Shown here: positions 19,927 to 30,874 of the stretch, in pieces
Layout of the letters: each line of letters opens with the position of its first letter
How positions within the stretch are numbered: position 1 is the first letter of the stretch
Assembly: GCA_037176725.1 (NCBI GenBank)
Contig: JAZBRS010000049.1
Coordinates: 10,186,001-10,250,000, forward strand
Length of the DNA stretch: 64,000 nt
Reading direction: 5' to 3'
Source: Posidonia oceanica
Taxonomy: Eukaryota > Streptophyta > Magnoliopsida > Alismatales > Posidoniaceae
The notes under the pieces: generated by a model
Database searches by the model: none
Seen by the model: the letters and a program-made list of their open reading frames with translations, nothing else
Told to the model about the DNA's origin: nothing
Position numbers and translations under genes: made by a program

Positions 19927-21819
19927 CATGGTAAACACTGAAATCATGTAAATGAGCAAGATCAGAGCATTATACAAGCATCCAAAAGCAAACAGAGGGG
20001 CTAGGACATTAGACGCTGGAGCCAGCAGCGTCCAACGTTGGACGCTGAAGGCTCTGGCGTCCAACACCCACAGCATGCAAGCTTACCTGTGCTAAGGGGG
20101 AGTTGAGCTCTAAACCCCATCTATATGCATGCAAACATGTTGATGGCATACCAGAGCAAAAGAAACATGTATAGCAAGCATGGCAAGCATTTAATCCAAG
20201 AGAAGCAAATAGAAAGAGAGCATGCATGGAAATAAAGGACAAAACTTGCAAAAAGAAACATGCAGCTTAAGAAGATCTTAGAAAACCTAAGCATGGTTGC
20301 CATAGGGGCCAAGCATCTCTAAGCAAACGCAGAACATGCATAGATATCAAAAAAAGGCATGGTACAAGCATGGCAGCAAGTTATAACTAGTAGAGGTGTT
20401 GGACGCTGAGTGAACCAGCGTCCAACGTTGGACGCGGCTCACCCAGGCGTCCAACGCAGGCAGATGGCAGATGGACTTAAAGCATGCAAGAAAGATTAGG
20501 CATGGATCAAAGTAGAGAAATAGGCATGGTATAACATCTGAAAACAAGCAAAGGAGGCATGCTGCATGGATTTACAGAAAAACAAGCAATAACAAAGCAT
20601 GGGAGGCATGTGAACCAGAGCAAAGCAAAACAGGGTGTTGGACGCTGCCGTAGCAGGCGTCCAATGTTGGATGCACCAGATGGCACGTCCAACACACTGA
20701 ACTTCGCTTCAATTAAGTGAGGCTGCCAAATCACTTGAAAACTTCAACTAAACTAGCTAACAAGCGAAGGTGTTCGATAACAAACATAGTGGTATGCTTG
20801 GTGCCGAAATTAGGCAGGTGGATTGCTCCACCCACCTCTTCCTCCTTATCGTCGGAAAATCGAGCGATGGAGGGGTGTGTGCTATGCTAGGACGCACGGA
20901 AAGCATAGAAAAGCGATCACACTAGCATGCATGTGCCTAAGGGAAAGAGAACCAACCTTTAGACGGCCTGGAACGGTGAAAGCTCCTTCGTCACCGGCAC
21001 TGTAGAGGTTGCGGCAGAGCCAACTCCGGCGAGGTCCCACGAGCTGCTGGAGGCACCGGAGAGGTTGGCGAAGGGTCGAGGACGGAGGTGGATGATCACT
21101 CTGTGCTCTAGAGTCGACGAATTTCCTCTTGGCTCTTTGTGGTGAATCCTGGAATGGAGGGAAGGAGGCTGCTTTGTGCATCTGGTGCATGGATTCGTGT
21201 GCGGGTAGCGGATTTGGCAAAGGATTTGCAGGCAGTTGCAGGTGGTGTCAGAAGCTTCTATGTGTGTGGGAGGCTCGAGGAATGTCAGGAGCTTGGCAAA
21301 GGTGTGTCAGATGGCCGGCAGAGCCACGGCGATGGCTGACACGGGCGACCGAAGTTTGCGAGGGCGGAGAGAGCGGATTTTCGACTGAATTGGCAATGAT
21401 GGGTTTCTAAGATAGTTACTCATCTTTGGAAGGTAGTGGATGAGCTGGAGGGCAAGAGAGGACAGGTAGTAAGTGCGGGGAGGCGGGGGATTGGACGGCT
21501 GGTGAGCTGGAAGGGGTGGAACAGCCATTGTTGTAGCCGAGCCGTTGGACACTGGAGCAGGAGGCGTCCAACGTTGGACGCCAGCACAGGACGCGTCCAA
21601 CGTTGGACGCCGCCTGTTCCAGCGTACAACGCATTCAGTTGGCAAAAGCTACAAACGGGCTTGGGCTTAGGTTTAGGAAGGCTTGAAAATGTGCAAAAAG
21701 GCTTGGGTTAAGGCTTGGTGGGTTGGATAAGGTTTTAGGCTTGGGTTGGGTTGGAAAATGGGTTAGGAAAAGGAAAGCCATTCCAGAGTCCACACGAGCC
21801 TGCGAAAGAAAACAACCAA
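19927..21819 (-). mobile_element. Fragment E: partial C-type LTR, host of element A
   Basis: Aligns with about 23925-25545 of the 3' LTR of C, including palindrome modules, a GGTCGAGGACG...GCACCGGAGAGG stretch and the CATTCCAGAGTCCACACGAG end. It starts at the LTR A boundary and stops at about 21816-21819, where the last ~30 bp of the C-type LTR start (GTCAGAATGGGGTGTCTACA) are missing and D begins. The rest of E should lie beyond element A, left of the window. Confidence 0.8.
20005..21640 (-). repeat. Palindrome modules in fragment E
   Basis: Perfect copies of the 18-bp palindrome GCGTCCAACGTTGGACGC at 20028-20045, 20418-20435, 21564-21581 and 21593-21610, with a decayed copy near 20659. 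Each is flanked by further GTTGGACGC / GCGTCCAAC arms, so a module can fold as two back-to-back hairpins. Confidence 0.85.
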
Positions 21820-22368
21820 AGCTCGCGTGCACCGATCAGAATCAGGTTCACTATTAGTGGCTGTGTCCGAGAAGGAAGACTAGACTCGGAAACACTTAAA
21901 ATAGGGAAAAAAGGAAAAAGAAGAAGAAGATAAGACAATTCAGAGTCGCCACCGTGTCTATTAAGTCAGGAGACAAAGGAAATCGGGGAAATACGTGAAT
22001 AAACATGCAAAACCAAGCAAAAGATGCAAAGCAATGTAATGCAAAAGAAATGAGATGCAAATGAATGCAAATGATATGACTCATGCCAAGGATAAGGGCA
22101 ATATGGTCATTACGGGCCAAGAGAAAGGGCAAGGACTCCTGTTACGTGCGGGGAAGGTGTTAGGCACCCCTGACACACCCGAGAATCGATCTTTCTAGGC
22201 TTACGCTCGCATACGCAGGGAAATGCATACTTCGAATGCCTAAGTGGCATGAATGCCTAATTAAATGCTCATAGGTGTGCTCTAAGTGATGGAATGCGTG
22301 CAAGGAATTAAACGTGCAATCTAAGCGCTCAGCAACGCTGTCTGTGTTCCGAACCGGGCAAACCCTGG
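21820..22368 (-). mobile_element. LTR D, left part (sense 3' end), split by element C
   Basis: Matches the end of LTR A (about 14365-14900), with the PBS-like decamer at about 21945-21955 and the conserved core at 22132-22216. About 41 bp of LTR end are missing at the junction with E. The sequence GAACCGGGCAAACCCTGG at the right end continues after element C at 60871 (GCTGGTCCGTGAGAACTCC), as shown by the unbroken copy in LTR A. No gene is present. Confidence 0.85.
22132..22216 (-). promoter_or_regulatory. Conserved LTR core, copy in LTR D
   Basis: Same order of blocks as in LTR A, with a few substitutions (GTGTCAGGGGTGCC in sense). Confidence 0.55.
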
Positions 22369-22626
22369 TGTAGTAATCCTGAATTCTGATCGTCCATGCA
22401 CGTTACCAAAGCTTGCATGCACCGATCAAAATAGGCTTACTATATGCGGCTGGATCCGAGGGAAGAAACTCGACACGGAAACGCTGGCAAAAGAAAAGAA
22501 AAGAAATGATAAGACAATTCGGAGTCGCCACCGGGTCTATTGAATTGGAAGACAAGGAAAACTAGGGGTTAAGCATGAGAAGACATGCAAAACCGGATGC
22601 AAGGAGAGGCAAAGGGATGCAATGCA

Positions 22627-22668
22627 AAGCTAAACTATGCTATGCTATGCTATGCTATGCTATGACTC
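22627..22668 (-). repeat. (CTATG)n microsatellite in 3' LTR of C
   Basis: About seven CTATG/CTATG-like units in a row; the 5' LTR has only two or three at 58236-58250. Slippage after insertion explains the length difference. Confidence 0.85.
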
Positions 22669-22711
22669 ATGCCTAGGATAAGGGAAAGGTCGATGCGAGC
22701 CAAGAGAAAGG

Positions 22712-22790
22712 GCAAGGACTCCTGTTACGCGCGGGGAAGTTGTTAGGCACCCCGATACGCCTGAGAGTCAGTCTTTCTTAGGCAATCTCA
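22712..22790 (-). promoter_or_regulatory. Conserved LTR core, copy in 3' LTR of C
   Basis: Sense blocks CGGGGTGCCTAACAACTTCC and GTAACAGGAGTCC match LTRs A, B and D although the rest of this LTR type is different. Confidence 0.55.
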
Positions 22791-23529
22791 TGCTAATGCA
22801 GGGAATTGCTAGCCTAATGCCTAAATGCCATAAATGCCTACCTGCTATGCATTGGAAATAAACATGCTATCTATGTGCTCAGCCACACTACTAGTGTTCC
22901 GAACTGGGCGGACCCTGGTTCGTGAGAACTCCTAAGCAGTAAGCATCACAACCCAGTATGCAGATGCAGGCGATAAAACAAAACGGCGGGGAAACCAATC
23001 AATGCAAGCGACATGCAAACGATAAAGCCAAAACAGGTGCGGAAAGCGGTGCGAAAATGCGGAAAATAATGCAAGGCACGGAAAATGATGCAAAAGGCGG
23101 AAAGCAATGCAAAGGGGCACGGAAAACTATGCAGTGGAGCGAAAAATGATGCAAAATGCGGAAAACAGGGCAAAGTGCGAAAAATGAGGCAAAGTGGGGT
23201 GCAAAAATCAAAACAAAGGGGTGGGCGACATGGGGTTGCAACAAGCCAAAGAAGCAAAAAAAACAGAGAACAGCGAGCGAAGCGAAATCGGCGCTTTAAA
23301 ATGGCTGTCAACCATCTACAAGTATTGGACGCTAGCATAGCTGGTATCCATCACCTGCTGGAGGCAGACAGCATGCAAGTTTTGGAAATTAATGCAATCT
23401 AGCTACATGGATGCAATGTAGATGCAAAAATGCAACTAAATGGGTGCCTGACATGCAATACTAACCTAACAAGAGATTAGAAGAGGGATCAGAGCAAGGA
23501 GCAAGCCAGAATCAAGGATTAAAGCTAGC

Positions 23530-25355
23530 AGGTTGTTGGACGCTTGTAGGCTGGGTGTCCAACGTTAGACGCCAGAGTGGCTGGCGTCCAACACTGATCA
23601 GCAGACAGAGGAGAGAAAAGAAGCATACAAAAGCAAATAAAAAGGGGATCGTGCATTTGGGTTGCTGGAGATGAGCGTGGGGCAAACAAGCAAACAAGGG
23701 AGGCATAAAAAAATTAATTCAGACCTTACCTACAACTTGTGCCAAGTCAGAGACACAGCCAAGTCGTTGGACGCGAGCTAGGCCAGCGTCCAATGTTGGA
23801 CGCCAGCTCCAGCAGCGTACAACGCCCTGGGAGGCACAACACAGAGAAACATGCATAAAATAGCAAAGTAATCCACAGAAATTAAAGAACAGTTGCTATT
23901 GAGGCTAGACATGCATATAAACGCAGAAGACATGCAAGCAAGGAGATCAGAACAACATGCAAGCTTTGAACAACAAGATGAAGAGCCAGGACGTTGGACG
24001 CTAGAGCCAGCAGCGTCCACCGTTGGACGCTGAAGACTCTGGCGTCCCACGACCAGAGCATGCAGACCCACCTGTTCTAAAGGGGGAGCTCAGCTCTGAC
24101 CCCACCTACATGCATGCAACTACTGAAACATGCCATAACAGAAAAGAAACATCCACAGCAAGCATGGCAAGCATTTAAATCAAGGAAAGCAAAAAAAGAG
24201 GAACATGCATAAGAGATGAAAGATTAAAACTTGCAAAAAGGAAAGCATGTAGCTTGAGAAAACCTAGCAAACCTAAACATGGTTGCCATAGGGGCCAGGC
24301 ATCTCTAAGCAAGCATAAGTCAGGAGATAGCATAAAAAATAGGCAAGATATGGGCATGGTAGCAAGCTATGGCTAACAGGAGTGTTGGACGCTAGGTGAA
24401 CCAGCGTCCAACGTTGGACGCAGCTCACCTTAGCGACCAACGCAGGCAGGAGACAGATGGACATTAAGCATGCAAAAAGGATTCAAACAAGCATGGAACA
24501 GACAAACAAGCATGGCATGGCATCAGAGAACACTTAAGGAAGCATATGGCATGGGTTCATAGAGAAGCAAGCAATGATAAAGCATGGAAGGCATGAAAAT
24601 CGGAGCAAAGCAAAACAGAGTGTTGGACGTTGCTATAGCAAGCGTCCAACATTGGACGCACCAGCTGGTGCATCCAACACACTGAACTGTCTCTTGGATG
24701 TGAATCACGTCCAAAAGGAGTCAAATAAATTGTAAAATTGCCTGGGGACGTACTACTATGCATGCAAGACCTAATGGGATAGGGAGCTAACTGTTTGGCG
24801 GTCTGGACCGGCGGCTCCACCTAGCTTGCCGGCGTTGCAGGTGTGTTGACAGCAGCAACTTCGGCGAGGTCGTCTGAGCAGCTCGGAGCACCGGAGAGGC
24901 TAGCAATTGGTCGAGGACGAAGAGGGGATGTCGCTCTTGCTCTCGAAAGTGGCAATTTCTCTCTCAGCTCTGCATGGTGACTGTGGCAAAGGCATGAACT
25001 CTCGGTTTTGTTCAGCTCGCATGGGTTCTAGTACTGGCAGAGGGAGTTGCAGGTCGAATTCTGACGGATTCAGGCATTGGCAGGTGCGGATGAGTGTGGG
25101 AAGCCCACGAAGGTTGTCAGAGGAAGGCATGGGCGGTGTCAGAAGGCCGGCGAGGGCGAGGCGGTGGCTGACACGGGCGGCGAAAGTCAGCAATGGCAGA
25201 GAGAGGTTAGAGAGTGGATTAAGGGCTGATTAGGAGAAGATGGGTTGTTACTCAAGCTTGGAAGGTAGTGGATGGCGTGGAGCGAAGGATGGGATTGGTA
25301 GTAAGTGCGGGGCCGCGTCCAACGTTGGACGCTGCCTGTTCCAGCGTCCAACACA
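23530..25355 (-). repeat. Palindrome modules in 3' LTR of C
   Basis: Perfect GCGTCCAACGTTGGACGC at 24404-24421 and 25315-25332; decayed modules near 23535-23600, 23765-23825, 23995-24055 and 24620-24680. Modules are several hundred bp apart, so this is a dispersed rather than tandem repeat. Confidence 0.85.
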
Positions 25356-25557
25356 CTCAGGTGGCATAAGCTACAATTGGGCTTGGGTTTAGGCCTAGAA
25401 GGGTTGTAAAAGTTGTAAAAAGGCTTGGTAAAGGCTTCTAGGGTTTGGGCAAGGTTTTGGGCTTGGTTTTGGGCTAGAAAATGGGTTAGGAAAGAGATGC
25501 CATTCCAGAGTCCACACGAGCCTGCAAAAGAGAACAACCAACTTCCTGGCTGTCAGA

Positions 25558-25634
25558 ATGGGGTGTCTATAGATGCCCCTCCCTGAGCGAGGTCAAGCTT
25601 AGCGAGACCGCTGCTCAGTGTAGACAAGACACCC
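25558..25634 (-). other. Inverted repeat bracketing PPT/LTR junction, element C
   Basis: GGGTGTCT at 25561-25568 (LTR start) and AGACACCC at 25627-25634 (internal) form an 8-bp stem around a 58-nt loop holding the PPT. Element B has a 10-bp stem with a 60-nt loop at the same place. Confidence 0.6.
25576..25584 (-). promoter_or_regulatory. Polypurine tract of element C
   Basis: Sense AGGGAGGGG followed by CATC and the LTR; identical to the tract of element B. It primes plus-strand DNA synthesis. Confidence 0.8.
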
Positions 25635-26039
25635 TACCTAACGCCGGCAGGAGCGTAAATGACTATAGGTGCGAGTCGTTCACCCGGTGGATGCACCGGA
25701 AAACACGACTCAGAGCCACAATGCAGATGCGAATGCTGATGCTGATGCAATGCGATGCATGCTAATGTAGAAGTTAGTGCAGAGGTTATGTTAGTGCAGA
25801 TGTAATGCATGCCGATGTAGCTATTTACTATGCAATGCTGTTAGTAAAAGAATGCAATGCTGATGAGGAAGAGATGCAAATAAAGCTACAGTGCAATGCA
25901 TGAGTTCGGGGATTAGTCCGAGCTCACAAAAGAAATGCTTGACAAGACTGACAGGCTTGGCATCCGAGCAGTTAGGGCTGCTAGCCCAACAAGCAGAGGG
26001 GTGAGACAATTAGACGGCTGTTAACCGAGCAGTTAGGGC
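25585..26039 (-). other. 3' UTR end of element C, non-coding
   Basis: Holds a stretch shared with B next to the PPT (sense GCATCCACCG...TGACCTCGCTC) and a degenerate ATGCTGATGCAATGC-rich stretch at about 25720-25900. No gene is seen. Confidence 0.65.
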
Positions 26040-27800
26040 TGCTAGCCCGCAGGGAAAACAGGAGCAGCTTGTCCTCGCCCAAGGAAGCAAGCAAGAAAGA
26101 GAAAGGGGGTAGGCAAGCGTGGGCATCGTCCGCACGGAGCGAGGCCACGCAAGGACTGATCCTCGCACGAGGATACAGGACAGGACTCTGAGCATACGGG
26201 GTCCAAGAAGAGCTTGTCCTCGCCCGAGGAAGCAAGCAAGAAAAGAAAGGAGGTTGGCAAGCGTGGGCATCGTCCGCACGGAGCGAGGCCACGCAAGGGC
26301 TGATCCTCGCACGAGGATATAGGGCAGGACTCCGAGCATACAGGGTCCGAGAAGAGCTTGTCCTCGCCCGAGGAAGCAAGCGGAGTCTCCGTGCGGACGG
26401 AGATGGCAAAGGCTTGTCCTCGCTGAAGGAAGCAAGCCGGGGATTCCGCACAGACGGAATCCGAAGGGGGGCTTGTCCTCGCCCGAGGAAGCAAGTAGTA
26501 GTCTGATCCTCACCCGAGGGGACAGATAGGGGACTTCGTCTGCATGGAGCGAAGTCACCCAGGGGGCTCGTCCCCGGCCAGGGAAACAAGTGGGAGGCAA
26601 AGAAGAAAGAAGCTTGTCCTTGCCCGAGGAAGCAAGTGCACGGGACCCCGTCCTCACGAAGGGAAATCACGCAGAAAAGGAAAAAGGCTTATCCTCGCAC
26701 GAGGACAAGCAGGAGGGGTAGAAGAAAGAAGCTTGTCCTCGCCCGAGAAAGCAAGCGCGCGGGACCCCATCCGCACGGAGGGAAGTCACGTAGAAAAAGA
26801 AAAAGGCTTATCCTCGCACGAGGACAAACAAGAGGGGCAGAAGAAAGAAGCTTGTCCTCGCCCGAGGAAGCAAGCGCATGGGACCCCGTCCGCATGGAGC
26901 GGAGCCACGCAAAATGGAAAAAGGCTTGCCCTTGCACGAGGACAGGCAAGAAAGACAAAAGACTTATCCTCATCTGAGGACAAGCAGGAAGGGAAAGGGG
27001 GAGGGCAAGCGTGGGCATCATCCGCACGGAGCGAAGCCACGCAAGGGCTGATCCTCGCATGAGGATACAGGGCAGGACTCCGAGCATACGGGGTCCGAGA
27101 AGAGCTTGTCCTCGCTTGAGGAACAAGCGGGGGCGTGCATATGCTTATCCTTGGCCGAGGAATAAGCGGGCCTGATCCTCGCCCGAGGAACAGGAAAACT
27201 CCATCTGCGCGGAGCTGCGCAAGGCTTGTCCTCGCTCGAGGAAGCAAGCGGGTCTGATCCTCGCACGAGGAAACAGATAGGAGCTCTGTCCGCACAGAGC
27301 CAAGCAGGGCTTGTCCTCGCCCAAGGAAGCAAGCAAAAAAGGAAAAAGGCTTGTCCTCGCCCGAGGAAGCAAGTAGGAGGGACAGAAGAAAGAAGCTTGT
27401 CCTCGCCCGAGGAAGCAAGCGCGCGGGACCTCGTCCGCACGGAGGGAAGTCACGCAGAAAAGGAAAAAGGGCTTGTCCTTGCCCGAGGAACAAGCAGGAG
27501 GGGCAGAAGAAAGAAGCTTGTCCTCGCCTGAGGAAACAAGCGCGCGGGACCCCTTCCACACGGAGCGGAGCCACGCAAAACGAAAAACGGCTTGTCCTCA
27601 CAGGAGGACAAGCAAGAAAGACAAAAGACTTATCCTTGCTTGAGGATAAGCAGGAAAAGAAAGGAGGCGAGCAAGCGTGGGCATCGTCTGCACGGAGCGA
27701 AGCCATGCAAGGGCTGATTCTAGCACGAGGATATAGGACAAGACTCCGAGCATTTGGGGTCCAAGAAGTCCTCGCCCGAGGAAGCAAGCAAAAAGAAAAA
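26040..27800 (-). repeat. Hairpin-rich 3' UTR tandem array of element C
   Basis: Several dozen copies of CTTGTCCTCGCCCGAGGAAG-CAAGC (plus strand) in a higher-order pattern with CGTCCGCACGGAG and GGATACAGG-GCAGGACTCCGAGCATA units; the longest block repeat is about 170 bp. Each core has inverted arms TCCTCG/CGAGGA plus outer CTTG/CAAG. At 26969-26982 the core reads TCCTCATCTGAGGA, where both arms changed so that pairing is kept. ORFs of 100-340 codons on both strands are repeat translations, not genes. Confidence 0.9.
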
Positions 27801-27835
27801 AGGGAAAGCGATACCAAAGGGCAGCTAAAAAGATG

Positions 27836-27863
27836 CCCCTGGTGTCAGGGATGATATTAGGGG
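27836..27863 (-). other. Conserved 3' UTR hairpin, element C copy
   Basis: CCCCTGGTGTCA (27836-27847) and TGATATTAGGGG (27852-27863), two changes from the perfect arms of element A. It sits between the extra ORF and the tandem array as in A. Confidence 0.65.
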
Positions 27864-28327
27864 ACAGCCGAGGCACCCTTAGTATCAAAAGAAAGGAAAA
27901 TGCAGACAAAACTATTGTGTTTGCCAAGCGAGCAGTTGGGGATGCCAGCCTAGAGCAAACTGGGCAAATGCGGTAGCGACGGTGCATGGATCGGCAAGGG
28001 TTCTTGCGTGCATGTTGACTGCTGGGGAAGCTTTGTTGCAACTCTCTCGCTGAGGCTGCTGATTGCATGGTGCTTGCAGGGGGAACTGTTCTATATTTCC
28101 TGTGGGGCTGCTTCAGCTTGTCTGCATGGGCTGATACTCTAAAGTGCTTGATGTAGGCCCTGCAACATTCTGACAAGAACAGATATGCAATAGGCAAGGC
28201 ATGCAACACAAACAAATGGCGTGAAACGTCTTTGTATTGAGTAAATCTCTGATTACACGCCTCTGATAGGCCAAAAGATACAGCTTGATTCATGAAAAGC
28301 TATACAAACAAACAACTGCTTATATGC

Positions 28328-29530
28328 CTAGTTATGCCAGGCCTTCTTTGCTGGACGGGAGTTAGGAAATTGATGGGCGCCTGGAGGAATCTCGTTGAGG
28401 GGCCAGAGTCCCTGCACCTCGGTGACGTACTTAGAAGTACATCCCGAGCCCTTCACAGCTGCAATGTCTATAGACTTAACCCCATGCCGCATCAGGTCTA
28501 CTAGCATTGTTGTAGATGCTGTTATGCTGAAGGGGTAAGTCTGCATGAGTTTGGGCGCGGTGCTATCAATGAATGCACCCTGCCGGTCGCTAAATTGCCG
28601 CATGACCCGGATAGGGTGGTACTCCACACCCCTGGTGAATCTTGGCAGTACTACGAGCCGCGTGTCGCGAGCATCGAAGAACATAGTGAAGGGCTCTGTT
28701 GCAGATGGGATGATTCGCCAAGTCACTGCATCATCTGTCAGCTCAGATAGCTTCTGGTACTCCTCTGGCACACTCTTTATAGTTCTTGCATGACCACTGC
28801 TCCAGTAATTTTCCATAGCATGCCTCTGAGAGCGCAGGAGGTCCATCTCCAGGTGTGCAGCTAGCTAAATCTGCACAAGCACTCCGCAGCCGTGGAACTG
28901 GCGGCAACGGTGCACAACGCGGTCCAGCCCGCGGTATGTTTCTGCGAGGACGACTGGTGCCAGGTCATTGTGCCGGGTCACCACTGCAAGTGCGATCTCG
29001 GCAATCTCGATTGTGACTGTCATTCTGCCATGCGTGAAGATCAGCTCACCTAGGAAGCAGATGACGAATCCTCGGAGCCACAGCTCACTTCCGAGTTCAG
29101 CGCGCTTTTCCATAACAGTATCAAAGTATGCAAGGCGAAGTAGGGGTGTGGGCCCACTGGTGCAGATCAGTCGTTGCTGGATGCCCTTAGCAGAGAGCCC
29201 AATCAGTTGGCTCAGGACCGCAGTGTATCCGTCGCGCCTCATAAAGATTGGGGGTCCCATAATTGCAGAGAAGCCGTAGATCCGGTGCACTTCCTCCAGC
29301 GTGGGAGTCAACTCCGTCCTGCCAAAGCGGAAGACATGATGTGCTGGCTTCCAGAACCTTGCCGCGGCACAGAGGAGATGCCGGCTCACTTCGACATCTG
29401 CTGCTTTCAGAAGCATGGAAGGGATGCCCCAAGTGCGCAGCCTCTCGCGATCAGCTTCAATGAGTTTGCCAACCCATTCTCGCAAAACATCTGAGCAGTG
29501 CATGGGAGTGACCAGAGTTGGGTAACCCAT
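28328..29530 (-). pseudogene. Broken extra ORF of element C, plant-mobile-domain / DUF7745-like
   Basis: The same 401 codons as the extra ORF of element A, start ATG at 29530 and stop at 28328, with no net indel. One in-frame TAG at 28865-28867 stands where A has Trp (TGG), cutting the product after about 221 residues. The RFGRTELTPTLEEV motif and the C-terminal half (TWRIIPSA, LVVLP, GVEYHPIRVMRQF) are kept. Many differences from A are synonymous-looking or conservative by eye, which suggests selection before the stop arose. Function unknown. Confidence 0.88.
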
Positions 29531-30869
29531 AGCAGAAGTATAAGTGTAGGCTGCTGGTGCTGAAGGCTTAGGTACCTGTAATTAGAGTTGCAGTTTATCA
29601 GATCAGGCATAAGCATACAACACTTGGCTGGCATTGCAGTTTAGCAGTTTTAACAGTTATTAAACACATTTAGGCTAAGGCAGTTCTGCTAGGGCAAGTG
29701 GTTGGTCGGAGCTTTGGACCAGTGCAGCTTGAAGAAGGTCGACGTATGCTTGATAGAAGTACTGTCTCAACGCTGGGCCAAGTTTTGCAAAGCGAGGGGG
29801 ATAGAAGAAAAGGAAGGACTTATGCTATGCGTGCATGCATGGTTTATGCTTAGTATGCGTGGCTATGTGCATGGTTCATGATAGATGTTGTAGATGTATG
29901 CATGATTTTGCTTATATGCTGTAGCCCTCAGCATATGGAGTGCTTGGTGCCTGCTGCAGAGGAAGAGAGGGGTCCCTAACTCACTGGACTCTACTCAAAC
30001 TCTTAACTTGCTGGTGGCGCTCAGGGAAGGGTTATTTGCAGTGCGGGGGTGGTGGGTGGTGAGGATAGGCTCTAGACCAAACTCCCAAGGACCTACACCT
30101 ACTCTTTTGCATCGTTTTGCTCCCTCATAGGCATGTAGGTTTCCCCTATCCCTAATTTGGAGGCAATAGGCACCTAGTTAAAGCTGGGGAGCCGCTTGCT
30201 AGGCCTTGCTAGGTTTGAAGGCTTTGCAGGGTTTGTGGATTCCCCAAGTATGAATTTTTGCTCATCTCTAAGACAGGTAGAGGGATGGGATTGCGCTGCT
30301 TGCTTTTTTCCTTTTTCTAGAGTTGCCCTTTTATTTTTGCTCATCCTCTTTTTCTGCTTCTTTTCTTTTTGCCTTTTCTTTCTTTGTTTTTTGCTTTGCA
30401 TTTTCTTTTCTCTCTTTTTTTTTTGCAAGCTTCTGCTATCCCAGGCTTAGAGGTAATGGACACTGGGGTTTTGAAATGGGTTTGAGGCTCCCAGGTGCTA
30501 AGTGACGATCGTCACCGAAGCAGTTCAGAGGGACAGGGTTATGCTACACGCCTCAAACTCTAGGGCCTGCTTCGGTCTTCGCCTTCTATTTGCTTTTCCT
30601 TTTTATGCCCATGCTCAGACATATTCTTTTATTGCTCACATTTGCTCACGCCCTAGCATTTTATCTCCCTCAGGAGGTGCTAAGTCCTAGGGGGCTTGGT
30701 TGTTTCGCTTGTTCTCACTTGAAAGGTGGCTCCCTCACTAGCTAAGACGCCTAAGTAGTGCCAGGTGAGGTAGGGTAGACTCCTTCCATAGTAGGTAGCA
30801 TGTCCGATTTCATCATCAGGCCAGATGCAATGCATGTTTTATGTTGGGAATTTTTGGATTTTTGCTTGG
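29531..30869 (-). other. Non-coding spacer of element C between extra ORF and pol, left of insertion B
   Basis: Equivalent to 2978-4160 of element A. A pyrimidine-rich plus-strand tract (sense purine-rich) lies at about 30300-30432. The sequence CCTCACTAGCTAAGACGCC and the following stretch align with A near 4050-4170, showing that B entered just downstream of pol. No gene. Confidence 0.75.
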
Positions 30870-30874
30870 GATAT
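30870..30874. repeat. Target-site duplication of element B, left copy
   Basis: GATAT directly before the LTR start TGTTGACACC; identical to 47616-47620. Confidence 0.93.

Larger units (their letters stand above)
22369..25571 (-). repeat. 3' LTR of element C (3203 bp)
   Basis: The sense start at 25571 reads TATAGACACCCC, a TG-to-TA change from the TGTAGACACCCC of the 5' LTR; the sense end at 22369 is AGGATTACTACA. It pairs with 57970-60870; differences are mostly transitions plus a ~300-bp segment (about 25100-25400) that the 5' LTR lacks. It has the conserved core at 22712-22790 and a PBS-like decamer near 22521-22530. Predicted ORFs inside are spurious. Confidence 0.93.

Noticed and set aside
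26010..27817. Long ORFs on both strands (up to 343 codons)
   Set aside because: Each follows the hairpin repeat period, and all frames are open because unit sequences lack stops.
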